DNA from: Streptomyces sp. Ru62
GTDB lineage: Bacteria > Actinomycetota > Actinomycetes > Streptomycetales > Streptomycetaceae
DNA: 64,000 nt
NCBI RefSeq assembly: GCF_002920615.1
Contig: NZ_PQSU01000036.1
Span: 25,078-89,077 of the forward strand
Reading direction: 5' to 3'
In this document: one piece after another, positions 8,762-16,620 of the stretch
How positions within the stretch are numbered: the first letter of the stretch is position 1
How the letters are laid out: the number at the start of each line of letters is the position of its first letter
Position numbers and translations under genes: made by a program
The notes under the pieces: model-generated
What the model was told of the DNA's origin: nothing
The model's database searches: none
What the model saw: only the letters and a program-made list of their open reading frames with translations

Positions 8762-9190
8762 ATGACCGACAGTGTGTACGTGGGGAATGCGGGCAGGGAC
8801 GCGGCGCTCGACCGGGGGTGGCTGCTGGGGCATTTCAAGGACGCCTCCGATCCCCGGCACAGCGAGGACGTGGAGATCAAATGGGGCGTCCACCCGCGGG
8901 GTGACGAGCGGGCTCAGTGGGTGACCGGCGAAGAGCGGACCGCGCTGCTGGTCCTCATCAGCGGGCGCTTCCGGGTGGAACTGCCAGGGCGCAGCGTGGT
9001 TCTGGCCCAGCAGGGGGACTACGTCGTGTGGGGTCGGGGCGTCGATCACTCCTGGTTCGCGGAGGAAGAGTCCGTGGTGCTGACGGTCCGCTGGCCCTCC
9101 GTCCCCGGCTACAAGGTGACCGACGAGAATGGTTCCGCTGCCGACCAGAGCCATGCGTTCAGGACCGCGACCGACACGGTGGCCTCGTAG
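8762..9190 (+). CDS. Cupin-fold protein (often mislabelled signal peptidase I), 142 aa
   Basis: The sequence DRGWLLGHF, VEIKWGVHPRGD, LLVLISGRFRVELPG and GDYVVWGRGVDHSWFAEE follows a single cupin barrel: repeated short beta strands, a glycine-rich turn and one histidine (DHSW). I recall close Streptomyces homologues labelled signal peptidase I, but there is no membrane segment or Ser/Lys dyad, so that name should not be copied. GGAGG lies only one base before the ATG, unusually close, so translation may start less efficiently or slightly downstream. Monocistronic; a transposase remnant starts right after the stop codon. Confidence 0.75.
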   Translation: MTDSVYVGNAGRDAALDRGWLLGHFKDASDPRHSEDVEIKWGVHPRGDERAQWVTGEERTALLVLISGRFRVELPGRSVVLAQQGDYVVWGRGVDHSWFAEEESVVLTVRWPSVPGYKVTDENGSAADQSHAFRTATDTVAS

Positions 9191-9192
9191 CG

Positions 9193-9395
9193 GACGGTCA
9201 ACTTGTCCTAGCGGGTGGCCATCACACGGTGGCGCATGAGGCGTTGGTTGCGCATTCGGCCGCGTGGCGTTCGCGGTGGTCGGTCTGATCGGACTCGGCG
9301 GCCGACCGCCGCGAGAGCCGAGGTTCCTGCGATTGCGGAGCCGGTCCGCCGGGACGAGGATCGTTTCCTTGATCCCACGACGACGCAGGTAGGCA
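9193..9395 (-). pseudogene. IS5-like transposase remnant
   Basis: Read on the minus strand in alternating frames, YLRRRGIKETILVPADRLRN, SRGGRPP, YRERHAAEC and HRVMATR-stop-DKL recall the C-terminal half of an IS5-type transposase (the usual form being RERHAVECGINRLKRHR..ATRYDKL). The Tyr codon of ATRYDKL is now TAG, and frameshifts break the rest. Both ends of the element are gone. Confidence 0.6.
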
Positions 9396-9429
9396 CCGGT
9401 TCTTGCGGGACAGGGGGAGGAGCCGACGC

Positions 9430-9997
9430 GTGGACGCAGTAGTAGCGATCAGTCTGCTCCGCATGGCCGCCGCGGACCTGACCATGGAACCCTGGCAGCG
9501 CTCCCCGGACGCCTGCCTGGTCCAGTTGGGTCTGGACTCCCTGTCGGCCGGCATCGAGGCTCCCTCGCTTCCCCCGCTGGCCGGCCGCGCGCTTGGTGAG
9601 TATCCGCAGGCCCGCGAGCTGTTCGACCTTCTGCTGGAGGAGTTGGGTCTGCTGCCGCTGACCTGGGAAGATCCTGCCAAGGCGCGATGGGCCGCGGCCC
9701 ACTGGTGGGCCCGCCAGATCGCGGCGCGCCGACTCGATCCCGTGCACGGAGCGAAGCTGATCCATGCGGAAGCCGCAGCCGAACTCGACCGCCCCGCCCG
9801 CGCTGCAGCCCATCGTCGACCCGGCGAGAGCGCTCGACCTGCCGAACGATCAACCTCCGGACCAGCAGCACGCGCGCGACCGGGTCACCTCCGTGGCGCG
9901 GGACTTTCGGCCGCAGAAGCGCACCGGGACCACGGCCTTTGAGCTACGTCGCATGACCCACCGTGACCGGTTCACGCTGAGCGAGTCAGAACCGTAA
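9430..9997 (+). pseudogene. Conserved hypothetical protein gene with a frameshift
   Basis: From a GTG at 9430 (preceded by GGGGGAGGAG) the frame reads VVAISLLRMAAADL, then LPPLAGRALGEYPQARELFD, LLLEELGLLP and ARWAAAHWWARQIAARRLDP. I recall this as the N-terminal two thirds of a common uncharacterised Streptomyces protein family. After AELDRP (about 9790-9800) the family sequence continues in another frame (ALQPIVDPARALDLPNDQPP) to a stop at 9997. One small indel therefore splits it. Function unknown. Confidence 0.5.
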
Positions 9998-10246
9998 GCC
10001 GCGGACGAAGCCGGCCAGCCCTGGCCCGGGGTCGGCAGCGGCGCCGTGGTGACGCGGTGCGGTGTGCCGTCGCGGGCCAGAGTGTGGAGCGGCGATAGCA
10101 GGTCCGCCACGGCCCGATTCGGCGCGGGCAGACGCCGCCAGGGCTGCCCCGCCAGGGCCGGGGTGCGCCATGCCCCTGCTGGAGGCCGGGGAGGGCGCCG
10201 TCACGGGATCAAGACGGCGCGAAGACGCCCCCACGGCGGCGAAGAG

Positions 10247-10680
10247 TCACTTCTGCCACCCGACCGTCTCCGGCAGGGGGGTGCCGAAGATCGTGGCGCC
10301 GACGTTGGCCAGTCCCTTCTTGACACCGTAGACGGAGGGACCGCTGTACAGCGGCAGGAAGACGTACTGCGCGAGTTCCTTGCGTTCGATCGCGTTGGCC
10401 TGGGCCGTCTGCTTCGCGGGGTCGGATATCCGGGACGCCGCGTGGATCTCCTTGTCCAGTTCGGGCGTTCCGGTGCCGGTCAGGTTGGAGTCACTGTCGG
10501 TGCCGTAGAACTGGTGAAGGTAGCGAGCGCCGAAGGGGTCCGTCGAGCGGTTGCCGGAGTGGAAGAGGTCGAAGTCGCGATCGCTGAGGATCTTGGAGAA
10601 ATCGGCTTGGTCCGCCTTCTTGATGTCCACCTGGATGCCGACCGGTTTTGAGCATGGCGGCGAACGCGTTGGCCGTCGAA
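10247..10680 (-). pseudogene. C-terminal fragment of a peptide/nickel ABC transporter binding protein
   Basis: The minus strand reads VGIQVDIKKADQADFSKILS, RDFDLFHSGNRSTDPFG, ELDKEIHAASRISDPAKQ and LPLYSGPSVYGVKKGLANVG: the C-terminal lobe of an extracytoplasmic solute-binding protein family 5 (DppA/OppA type). Immediately upstream NAFAAMLK, also part of the family, sits in another frame, so there is an indel near 10645. The N-terminal three quarters, including the lipobox, is missing and no permease or ATPase genes are nearby. Confidence 0.75.
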
Positions 10681-11060
10681 GTGGGTCCCGGGCAGACAGC
10701 TCGTCCTGCGGGGGCCGGGGACACCGGCGACCTCTGTCCGGTTGTTCGATTGGTCGCGCACCGACGGCCTGCAGTTCAGCGTAGGCGCGGGTGGTGGCGA
10801 GACGGTGGGAGTCGATGACGATCCGGCGGACGCGCAGGTGGTGACCATGCTGAGCGACGACAGCCGCGGCGTTCCCCGGCTCACGGCGCTCGTCCGCATC
10901 ACCGCGTGGTCGGGGACGCCGTCCAACCCCGAGCCGACAAGTTCGCCCGCTGGGAGTCCTTCGACCTGCACGCTCTCCGTGCGTCTTCGGAAGCGGACGC
11001 CGGAGCCGTCGACCGCGGGGCCCGTCATCGTCCGCGACCGAGACCTCCTTCCGCCAGACG
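10681..11060. other. 380 bp with no recognised gene
   Basis: Frames on both strands are open but carry no motif that I recognise; this is the junction where the transporter fragment lost its upstream part. Confidence 0.4.
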
Positions 11061-11453
11061 TCAGCGGCCGGTCCAGATGAACTTTCCGGGGCGAACCTCC
11101 AGTCGGTACTGGACCTCGTGCACGGCGAGGCGGGCTCCCAGCCAGCAGCGGTACAGGGCGGCCTCGCGCGGGCTGGCCAGCCCGTTCCTGATCCGGTCAC
11201 GTGTGTCGTTCATCCGGGCGTCGGTCAGGTTCGCGGCCCAGGCGACGTACTCCCTGTAGGTGTAGCCCTCTTCGCGGGCCACGGCCTCCAGGGCTTCCTT
11301 GTACTCGGGGAGGATGTTGCCGATGCGTTCCATGCGCACCCGCCACCGGAAGATCGTTCCGTCGCTCATGCGGTCGGTGGTCCAGCCGTTCTCGTCCGTC
11401 CAGCGGTTGTCGTGGTCGTCCCCGCGGTTGTTCCCGCGCCTGAACAGTGCCAT
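11061..11453 (-). CDS. Hypothetical protein, 130 aa
   Basis: Family not recognised. A soluble, charged protein with an Asn/Asp/Arg-rich start (RRGNNRGDDHDNRWTDENG) and a mostly helical remainder (RMERIGNILPEYKEALEAVA, YTYREYVAWAANLTDARMND). There is no signal peptide or membrane segment. The ATG at 11453 has a strong ribosome site (AAGGAGGAG about 9 bases before it). It lies downstream of, and in the same direction as, an S1 peptidase gene (106 bp gap), so co-transcription is possible. Confidence 0.65.
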   Translation of the reverse strand: MALFRRGNNRGDDHDNRWTDENGWTTDRMSDGTIFRWRVRMERIGNILPEYKEALEAVAREEGYTYREYVAWAANLTDARMNDTRDRIRNGLASPREAALYRCWLGARLAVHEVQYRLEVRPGKFIWTGR

Positions 11454-11559
11454 GCCTTCTTCTCCTCCTTGGCGGTCGCGGTCCTGCGCTCGCGGCAGGG
11501 TGGCCCGGAGAGCACCTCGCTGCACGGGGCGGTGCCCGTCTTCGGCGCACACCGACGGC

Positions 11560-12675
11560 TTATGCCGGGCTTGCCGCTTGGGCGGCGTCGTAGACGGCCT
11601 GTTCCTCGGCGCCGAAGTGGGTGGAACTCATGTGGGGGCCCTGCACCCAGCCGAGGATGCCGATGATCTGGGCAGGGTCGTCGTAACGGGAGAAGACCCC
11701 GACCTGGACGCCCGCACCGGCGGTGGGATCGAAGTTCTGCAGCAGGGCGCCGCCGCTGCATCCGGGTGACTGGGCGCCGGCCATCACGTCGTTGTAGTAG
11801 ACGGGATCGTTGTGGGTGGGGCCCTGGGTGACCATGAGACTGCGGCCGTCGAAGGTCCGTTGGAGCGCGGCCGGCACGTTGCCGGGGCGGTAGTAGTTGC
11901 GTTCGTTGATGGTCGGGTAGCCGAAGACGTGGTGGGTCTGGTTCTGCGGCTGGCCGAACGCGATTTCCTGACCTCCGGTGACCTCGGCGATCGGGCGTGG
12001 ATCGTCAGGGTCGGCCACGACAACCGCGGCCATGTCACGTCCCAGCAGCCAGTCGGCGCTCTGGCTCCAGGTGTTGGTGATCCACTGGCGGGTGACTCCC
12101 CAGACCCCGTACGGGGCGATGTCCCTGCCCGGGAGCCGTGTGCTGGAGGAGCCACGGGGCAGGTTCGCTCCGTCGAATCCCGGTACGAAGACCATGTTGG
12201 TGGCGACGACGTCGCCGAAGCCCACGTCGAGCGGGGTGTGGATGCGCAAGCAGTGGGCGGCGGTGAGTACGACGCTGCGGTTGGCGCTGCTCACCACGTT
12301 GCCGGAGCACGACGACGTCGACGTGGCACCGGTCTCCACGTCCGTGTACTCCATGAAGATCTTGCCGGCGGTGCGCGAGATGCTCCCGTGCTCCCGCGGC
12401 CACGGCCTGCTGAGGTCGTCCCAGCCTCCGGGTGGCGCGGTCGCGTCCCCGTCCTCGTTGTTGAGGCCGGCGTCGGCCATCTTCCCGAGGGTCCAGTACT
12501 CCACCTCGGCCCTGAGCCTTTCCTGGTGGTCGGGGCCGGCCGGGACCAGCGGGCGGAGTTCGAAGGCGGGGACGGCGGCTCGTGCCGGGGGTGCCGCGAT
12601 CAGCAGCGCGGCCGTCAGGGTGAGAAGGCCGAGTACGGTGGTGAGGGCATGTCGTGACGGCATGCGGGTGAGCAA
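11560..12675 (-). CDS. Secreted trypsin-like (S1) serine peptidase with GCSGG motif, 371 aa
   Basis: A signal peptide (hydrophobic core LTTVLGLLTLTAALLIAAPP, cleavage likely after PARA) exports the protein. The chymotrypsin fold is marked by VVLTAAHC (His141), GRDMAAVVV (Asp214) and SPGCSGGALL (Ser307). The residue before the catalytic serine is Cys rather than the usual Asp (GDSGG); Cys306 may pair with another cysteine or alter the S1 site. Cys123 and Cys142 could form the His-loop disulfide. The TTG at 12675 has GAGGAGGGGG five bases before it; the in-frame ATG at 12663 would be 17 bases away, so TTG is preferred. Same orientation as the next S1 gene and the esterase, forming a secreted-hydrolase block. 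Confidence 0.85.
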   Translation of the reverse strand: MLTRMPSRHALTTVLGLLTLTAALLIAAPPARAAVPAFELRPLVPAGPDHQERLRAEVEYWTLGKMADAGLNNEDGDATAPPGGWDDLSRPWPREHGSISRTAGKIFMEYTDVETGATSTSSCSGNVVSSANRSVVLTAAHCLRIHTPLDVGFGDVVATNMVFVPGFDGANLPRGSSSTRLPGRDIAPYGVWGVTRQWITNTWSQSADWLLGRDMAAVVVADPDDPRPIAEVTGGQEIAFGQPQNQTHHVFGYPTINERNYYRPGNVPAALQRTFDGRSLMVTQGPTHNDPVYYNDVMAGAQSPGCSGGALLQNFDPTAGAGVQVGVFSRYDDPAQIIGILGWVQGPHMSSTHFGAEEQAVYDAAQAASPA

Positions 12676-12781
12676 TGCTTCCCCCTCCTCGGGGTGCTCG
12701 GTGCGGACGACTGCGCCGGGGAGGCGGCCGATGCGGGCTCTCCGCCTCGCGGCGGTGCGCTTCCGGTGCCGGCGGCCGGCC

Positions 12782-13624
12782 TCACGGGTTGCTGGTCACC
12801 TCGAAGCCCGCGCCGTACACGCCGGCGGGCGTGGCGGCGTCCCGGGCGCGCAAGTCGGCGAGGATGTTGGCCGAGCTGGTGTATTCGAACGGCGGCAGGG
12901 ACAAAGTGATCGCTTTGGTGATCCCGGCCCAGGGGCCCTCGGCCTTGAAGCCGTTCTCCTGGGAGGGAAGTTCGCTCCCAGGTACGTGCCAGACGGCCGG
13001 TCCTCCCGAGTCACCCGTCAGGTTGGCGGCCGGCGACCTGTAGATGCCGCCGGTGTTGTCCATGATGGTTCCGAACCACACACCTGTCTGGCCCGCCACG
13101 ATGAGTTCGTCGTCCCCGGTGGCGAGCAGTCGCTCGGAGTCGAGCGCGGGCTGTAGGGCGTTCGGACTGGCGGTTCCGCCGGGAACCCGTACCTCGCCGG
13201 TCTGCTTCAGGTAAGGGCCCCGCGAGGAGAGCGTCACCTGCGGGACCAGCTCGATGATCATGTAGTCCTTGGTCATGTGACCGGTCTGTGAACCCTCGGG
13301 GTCCTTGAAGTAGCGCACGTGTCCGATCGGGCCGAAAGCGGGATCCGCCCGGTCGTAGACGGGCGCGACGTCGTCCGGGATCTCGCGGTCCGCGTAGGTG
13401 CCGTCGGGGTCGTTGAGGCAGTGACCGGCCGAGATGGCGATCCGGTGCCCGTACTTGTCGTCGCCCACCGCGCCGATGGTGCAGAAGGCGAACGGTGCCG
13501 ACGGACTGAAGAGGATCTGCATCCCGTTGTGGACGCGCTTGCCCGTGTCGGCCCGGGCCGCGCCGGCTGCCACGGTCCACAGGACCGTGAGGCTCAGCAC
13601 CAGGACGCACCATCGTCTGATCAT
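12782..13624 (-). CDS. Secreted trypsin-like (S1) serine peptidase, 280 aa
   Basis: A signal peptide (MIRRWCVLVLSL..., cleavage near AARA at about 25) is followed by an S1 fold. IAISAGHC gives catalytic His68, MTKDYMIIELV the Asp region and NLTGDSGGPAV the serine. FCTIG plus AGHC supplies the cysteine pair around the histidine. GDSGG is standard here, unlike the downstream paralogue-like neighbour. The start at 13624 is fixed by the signal peptide; only a weak AGGGT lies upstream. It sits between the other S1 gene (106 bp gap) and an esterase gene (41 bp gap), all on the minus strand. Confidence 0.88.
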   Translation of the reverse strand: MIRRWCVLVLSLTVLWTVAAGAARADTGKRVHNGMQILFSPSAPFAFCTIGAVGDDKYGHRIAISAGHCLNDPDGTYADREIPDDVAPVYDRADPAFGPIGHVRYFKDPEGSQTGHMTKDYMIIELVPQVTLSSRGPYLKQTGEVRVPGGTASPNALQPALDSERLLATGDDELIVAGQTGVWFGTIMDNTGGIYRSPAANLTGDSGGPAVWHVPGSELPSQENGFKAEGPWAGITKAITLSLPPFEYTSSANILADLRARDAATPAGVYGAGFEVTSNP

Positions 13625-13665
13625 GTGCCAACCCTGTCTGTCGGAGAGTGAGGGGTGCTGAGCGG

Positions 13666-14760
13666 TCAGGAGGACGCGAACGCCGCTTCGAGACGCGGCA
13701 CGAAGTCGACGAGGTCCCGCGCCCAGCAGCCGCTGGTGTGGCCGCCGTCGCATTCGTCGCCCCACCTGGACCCGTCCCCGTAGTCCACGTAATGGGAAGG
13801 GTGTCCGAGTTGGTCCAGACGCTCCTTGGCGTGCTGGGACGCCGACTGGACCCAGAACTCCGGCTCGGCGGGGCTGCCCTGCCCGTTCCCGGTGTACAGC
13901 GTGACGCCCGTACCGGCCCTCGCCAGGACGTCCATGTGCGCCACCGGATCCGCCTCGTCCCAGCGCCAGTCGGCGCCGAAGACCGGATACGGCGTGCCGA
14001 AGACGGCGTCGCTGGACACCGCAGGCCCGAAGTCGAGACCGCATGTGGGGTTCGAGCTGCCGCAGAGCGGGGCTCCGATGTTCGTCAGCGTGGCGACGAC
14101 GGCCGCCCGCATGACGCCGTGCTGGAGGGAGAGTTCGTCGGCACCGGAGAGCGAAGCGACCTGACTGAACAGGCCGGGATGTCTCTGGGCGTAGTGCAGT
14201 GCGCCGAAGCCGCCCATCGAGAGTCCGGCGACGGCCCGGGCCCTCCGTGCGGAATCCGTGCGGAGATTGGCGTCGATGAACGGGATCACCTGAGTGATGT
14301 GGAAGTTCTCCCAGTTCTGCGCCCCGGCGGCGGTGCCCTGGTCGAGCCAGTTGGTGTACCAGCCCCTGCGGCCTCCGTCCGGGATGACGGTGATCATCGA
14401 CTGGGCCGCGGTGAGGGCCGGGTAGGCCACGTTCGGGTTGCCCGGATCGTCCGACGCGCCGTGCAGGAAGTACAGGACCGGGTAGCGCTTGTCGGGGCGG
14501 TCGGCGTAGTCGGCGGGCAGCAGGATCCGGATGCGGTGCTCACCGTCGACCTCGGGCGTGGTCACGGTGATCACGAAGTTGGTGGCGGAGCCGGTGGTGG
14601 TGCCGACCTGGGTCAGTCCGAAGCCGTCGGTCATCTGCGGTGGGCGCGCGTCCGGATCCGCGGCCTGTGCGGACGGCATACCCGGAAGGAGGAGGGCCGT
14701 CGCCAGGGCGATGGCCGCCGCCGTCGCACGCTTGAGCCGGGTGGGCAGAGCTGATCTCAT
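13666..14760 (-). CDS. Secreted esterase, antigen 85/esterase-D-like alpha/beta hydrolase, 364 aa
   Basis: A signal peptide (ATAAAIALATALLLPG, cleavage after SAQA near 33) precedes a PF00756-type fold: RIRILLPADY, RYPVLYFLHGASDD with the oxyanion region, and AVAGLSMGGFGAL with nucleophile Ser181. The acid and base should be within DPVAHMDVL and DGGHTSGCW. Two cysteine pairs suggest an extracellular disulfide-stabilised enzyme. It may hydrolyse esters in plant or lipid material; substrate unknown. A ribosome site (GGAGG, 7 bases before ATG) sets the start. First gene of the minus-strand secreted block and divergent from a LuxR regulator that may control it. Confidence 0.88.
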   Translation of the reverse strand: MRSALPTRLKRATAAAIALATALLLPGMPSAQAADPDARPPQMTDGFGLTQVGTTTGSATNFVITVTTPEVDGEHRIRILLPADYADRPDKRYPVLYFLHGASDDPGNPNVAYPALTAAQSMITVIPDGGRRGWYTNWLDQGTAAGAQNWENFHITQVIPFIDANLRTDSARRARAVAGLSMGGFGALHYAQRHPGLFSQVASLSGADELSLQHGVMRAAVVATLTNIGAPLCGSSNPTCGLDFGPAVSSDAVFGTPYPVFGADWRWDEADPVAHMDVLARAGTGVTLYTGNGQGSPAEPEFWVQSASQHAKERLDQLGHPSHYVDYGDGSRWGDECDGGHTSGCWARDLVDFVPRLEAAFASS

Positions 14761-14953
14761 CAGGTGTCCTCCGGGGGGTGATGCGAGGGGACGGGACGGG
14801 TGGTCAGCCGGTCACGGAGCATCTCACCGCATCACTCCACGTGACGCCATACGTACACGTGGCGCAGTCGGGCCGCTGGCGCCATTGCGCCAACACGGCA
14901 GTACTCTGCTAGGGGTTGGGCTGACCGGTCCCGGTTCGGCGAGGGGGAAAGCC

Positions 14954-15925
14954 GTGCATGACGTGTTCGACCCGGACTCCGACCGAGGGCGGGTCTACCG
15001 GTTCCTGGTCGGTCACCCGCACGCGTCTGCCCCACGGTTGGCGGCCGGGACCGGACTGAGTGAGACGGCCGTCCGGGCCCTGCTGGAGGAACTCGCCGCC
15101 GAGGACATCGTGCTGACGGCTGATTCCGGGGACGCGCGAAGCCGTTGGGAAGCGATGCCACCCACCCAGGTCGTCGAGGCGCTGCTGCGGCGCGATGACG
15201 TGGTGCGCACCGCGTTGCGGCACACCGGTACGGAGATGGAACGGGTCTACCGCTCCGCCAGGAGGGACGCCGGTCACTACGAGGCGCTGGAAGTCGTCGA
15301 GGACCCCGTACGCGTCCTGGCGGTCAGCAGGCAGCTCCAGCAGTCGGTGCGCCACCAGCTCCGCGTCATTGACGTGCCACCGTACTCCGGCACTTCCGAC
15401 CACTACCTCGCGCAGGAGGCGCTGCAGCGCGAGCGCATGGCCGCCGGCGTCGTCTACCGTGCCATCTACCACGGATCCGCCTTCGACGACCCCATCGCCT
15501 GGCCCAACATGGCACGCATGATCGAAGCCGGGGAACAGGCACGGACCTTGGACGATCCGCCCATGAAACTGGCGATCCGTGACAACGATCTCGCGGTGGT
15601 CACCCTCGCTGCCGACGACCGTCCCGGACTCGTCTCCCTGCTGATCCGTCCCTCCGGTCTGTTCCAGGCGCTCTCCAACACCTTCGAGTCGCTGTGGAGA
15701 CTCGCCGTTCCGGTATCGGCGGCGGGAATCGGTACGCCGATCGACGCCCGGGACCGCCAGATCCTCACCCTCATGGCCAGCGGCGCCACCGACGAAGCGA
15801 TCGCCAGACACCTGGGCCTGGGCCGCCGCACCGTCGTGCGCCGCGTCTCCGCCCTCCTCGACAGCCTGGGCGCCACCACCCGTTTCCAGGCGGGGGTCCA
15901 GGCGGCACGGCGCGGCTGGCTCTGA
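14954..15925 (+). CDS. LuxR C-terminal HTH regulator with TrmB-like N-terminus, 323 aa
   Basis: Residues 1-70 contain a winged-helix-like segment (RVYRFLVGHPHASAPRLA, LSETAVRALLEELAAEDIV) as in TrmB-type N-terminal domains. The middle has a PLD/sensor-like region (RVLAVSRQLQ, VVYRAIYHGSAFDDPIAWP). The C-terminus is a LuxR/GerE helix-turn-helix (ILTLMASGATDEAIARHLGL, RRTVVRRVSALLDSLGATTR). No kinase is adjacent, so it is an orphan regulator. The GTG at 14954 has GAGGGGG about 7 bases before it. It is transcribed divergently from the esterase/S1 peptidase block, whose expression it might control; this is inference from position. Confidence 0.85.
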   Translation: MHDVFDPDSDRGRVYRFLVGHPHASAPRLAAGTGLSETAVRALLEELAAEDIVLTADSGDARSRWEAMPPTQVVEALLRRDDVVRTALRHTGTEMERVYRSARRDAGHYEALEVVEDPVRVLAVSRQLQQSVRHQLRVIDVPPYSGTSDHYLAQEALQRERMAAGVVYRAIYHGSAFDDPIAWPNMARMIEAGEQARTLDDPPMKLAIRDNDLAVVTLAADDRPGLVSLLIRPSGLFQALSNTFESLWRLAVPVSAAGIGTPIDARDRQILTLMASGATDEAIARHLGLGRRTVVRRVSALLDSLGATTRFQAGVQAARRGWL

Positions 15926-15942
15926 ACCCGCGGTGACAGCCT

Positions 15943-16086
15943 ATGCTGTGGCCGGGCTTCCTGGGCGAGGACGCGGTCTATCGGTGGGACGTATGGGCAG
16001 CCGCCTTTCTCGTCGGTGGGGGCTGCTCCGATGACCGGTTCAGCGACTTCACGGCGGGTCTCGTGGCGCTCGGACGTGAGTGGTAG
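15943..16086 (+). pseudogene. DUF4240-type fragment, 47 codons
   Basis: From an ATG at 15943 the frame reads VYRWDVWAAAFLVGGGCSDD, RFSDFTAGLVALGREW and then two TAG codons. YRWDxWxAAxxxxGGCSDDxF and GRE are the core of the DUF4240 domain. The family's N-terminal helix and C-terminal half are missing, so this is a remnant ending exactly where another gene fragment begins. Confidence 0.6.
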
Positions 16087-16089
16087 TAG

Positions 16090-16500
16090 GTCACCGCCGT
16101 CGACGGCGACGGCGAGCCGCGGTTCCTGCCCGTGGTCTCCGAGCGGGCCCGCGCCAAGTCGAACCGGATGGCCGAGAAGATGACGCGCCCGCCGAAGCAG
16201 AAGGCCCGCCCGCTCGGGCAGCTGCGCGCGTGGTAGAACGCGAGCGCGATCCTCACCTCCGGTGTCGCCGCCGACGTCGTCAACTCCCTCCTCGGGTACG
16301 CCCGCGCCGCGGCCGCCGCCATCGGGGCCCGGGTCGCCGCCGTGGTCGACGTCGCCCTGGCGGCCGTCGACGTCGCCGCGGTGGTGTTCGTGATGAACAG
16401 CGGCGGCCGGTTCCACCGCCGGCACCTGCTAGCCGAAGCCCGCCGTCACCTCGCTTTCGTGCTGCGCGGCCGCCGTCGCGAGCGGAGCCAGCCGATCTGA
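16090..16500 (+). pseudogene. Plasmid-type (relaxase-associated?) gene fragment, copy 1
   Basis: In-frame after the DUF4240 stop: FLPVVSERARAKSNRMAEKM, PLGQLRAW-stop (TAG 16234-16236)-NASAILTSGV, then RVAAVVDVALAAVDVAAVVF, HRRHLLAEARRHLAFVLRG. I recall the last segment from C-terminal parts of proteins carried by streptomycete conjugative plasmids and integrative elements, possibly relaxase-related, but that identity is from memory. Its second half is repeated at 19600-19837. The nonsense codon shows it is not functional. Confidence 0.45.
16299..16480 (+). repeat. Long direct repeat, copy 1
   Basis: About 180 bases here match 19599-19781 in the same orientation with scattered substitutions (estimated 85-90% identity by eye). 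The shared protein reads RHLLAxARRHLAFVLRGRRR. The two copies enclose the IS1182-type element and the EamA gene. Confidence 0.8.
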
Positions 16501-16554
16501 CCCTCGACCCCGCCCTTCTCGTGACACTGTTGGCGAATCCTGGGGGCTGAACGT

Positions 16555-16598
16555 GACGTCGGCCTTCATGCCCCGTTGTGGTCATGAAGGCCGACGTC
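16555..16598. repeat. Perfect 16-bp inverted repeat before the IS1182 transposase
   Basis: GACGTCGGCCTTCATG (16555-16570) and its exact complement (16583-16598) enclose a 12-base loop, 23 bases before the transposase start. As RNA it would form a stable stem that could block read-through into the transposase gene. Confidence 0.75.
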
Positions 16599-16620
16599 GT
16601 GTTTGGGGGGGAGGGTGGCG

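Noticed and set aside
8762..9190. Signal peptidase I
   Set aside because: The protein is a cupin without membrane segment or Ser/Lys dyad; the label used for relatives is not supported by the sequence.
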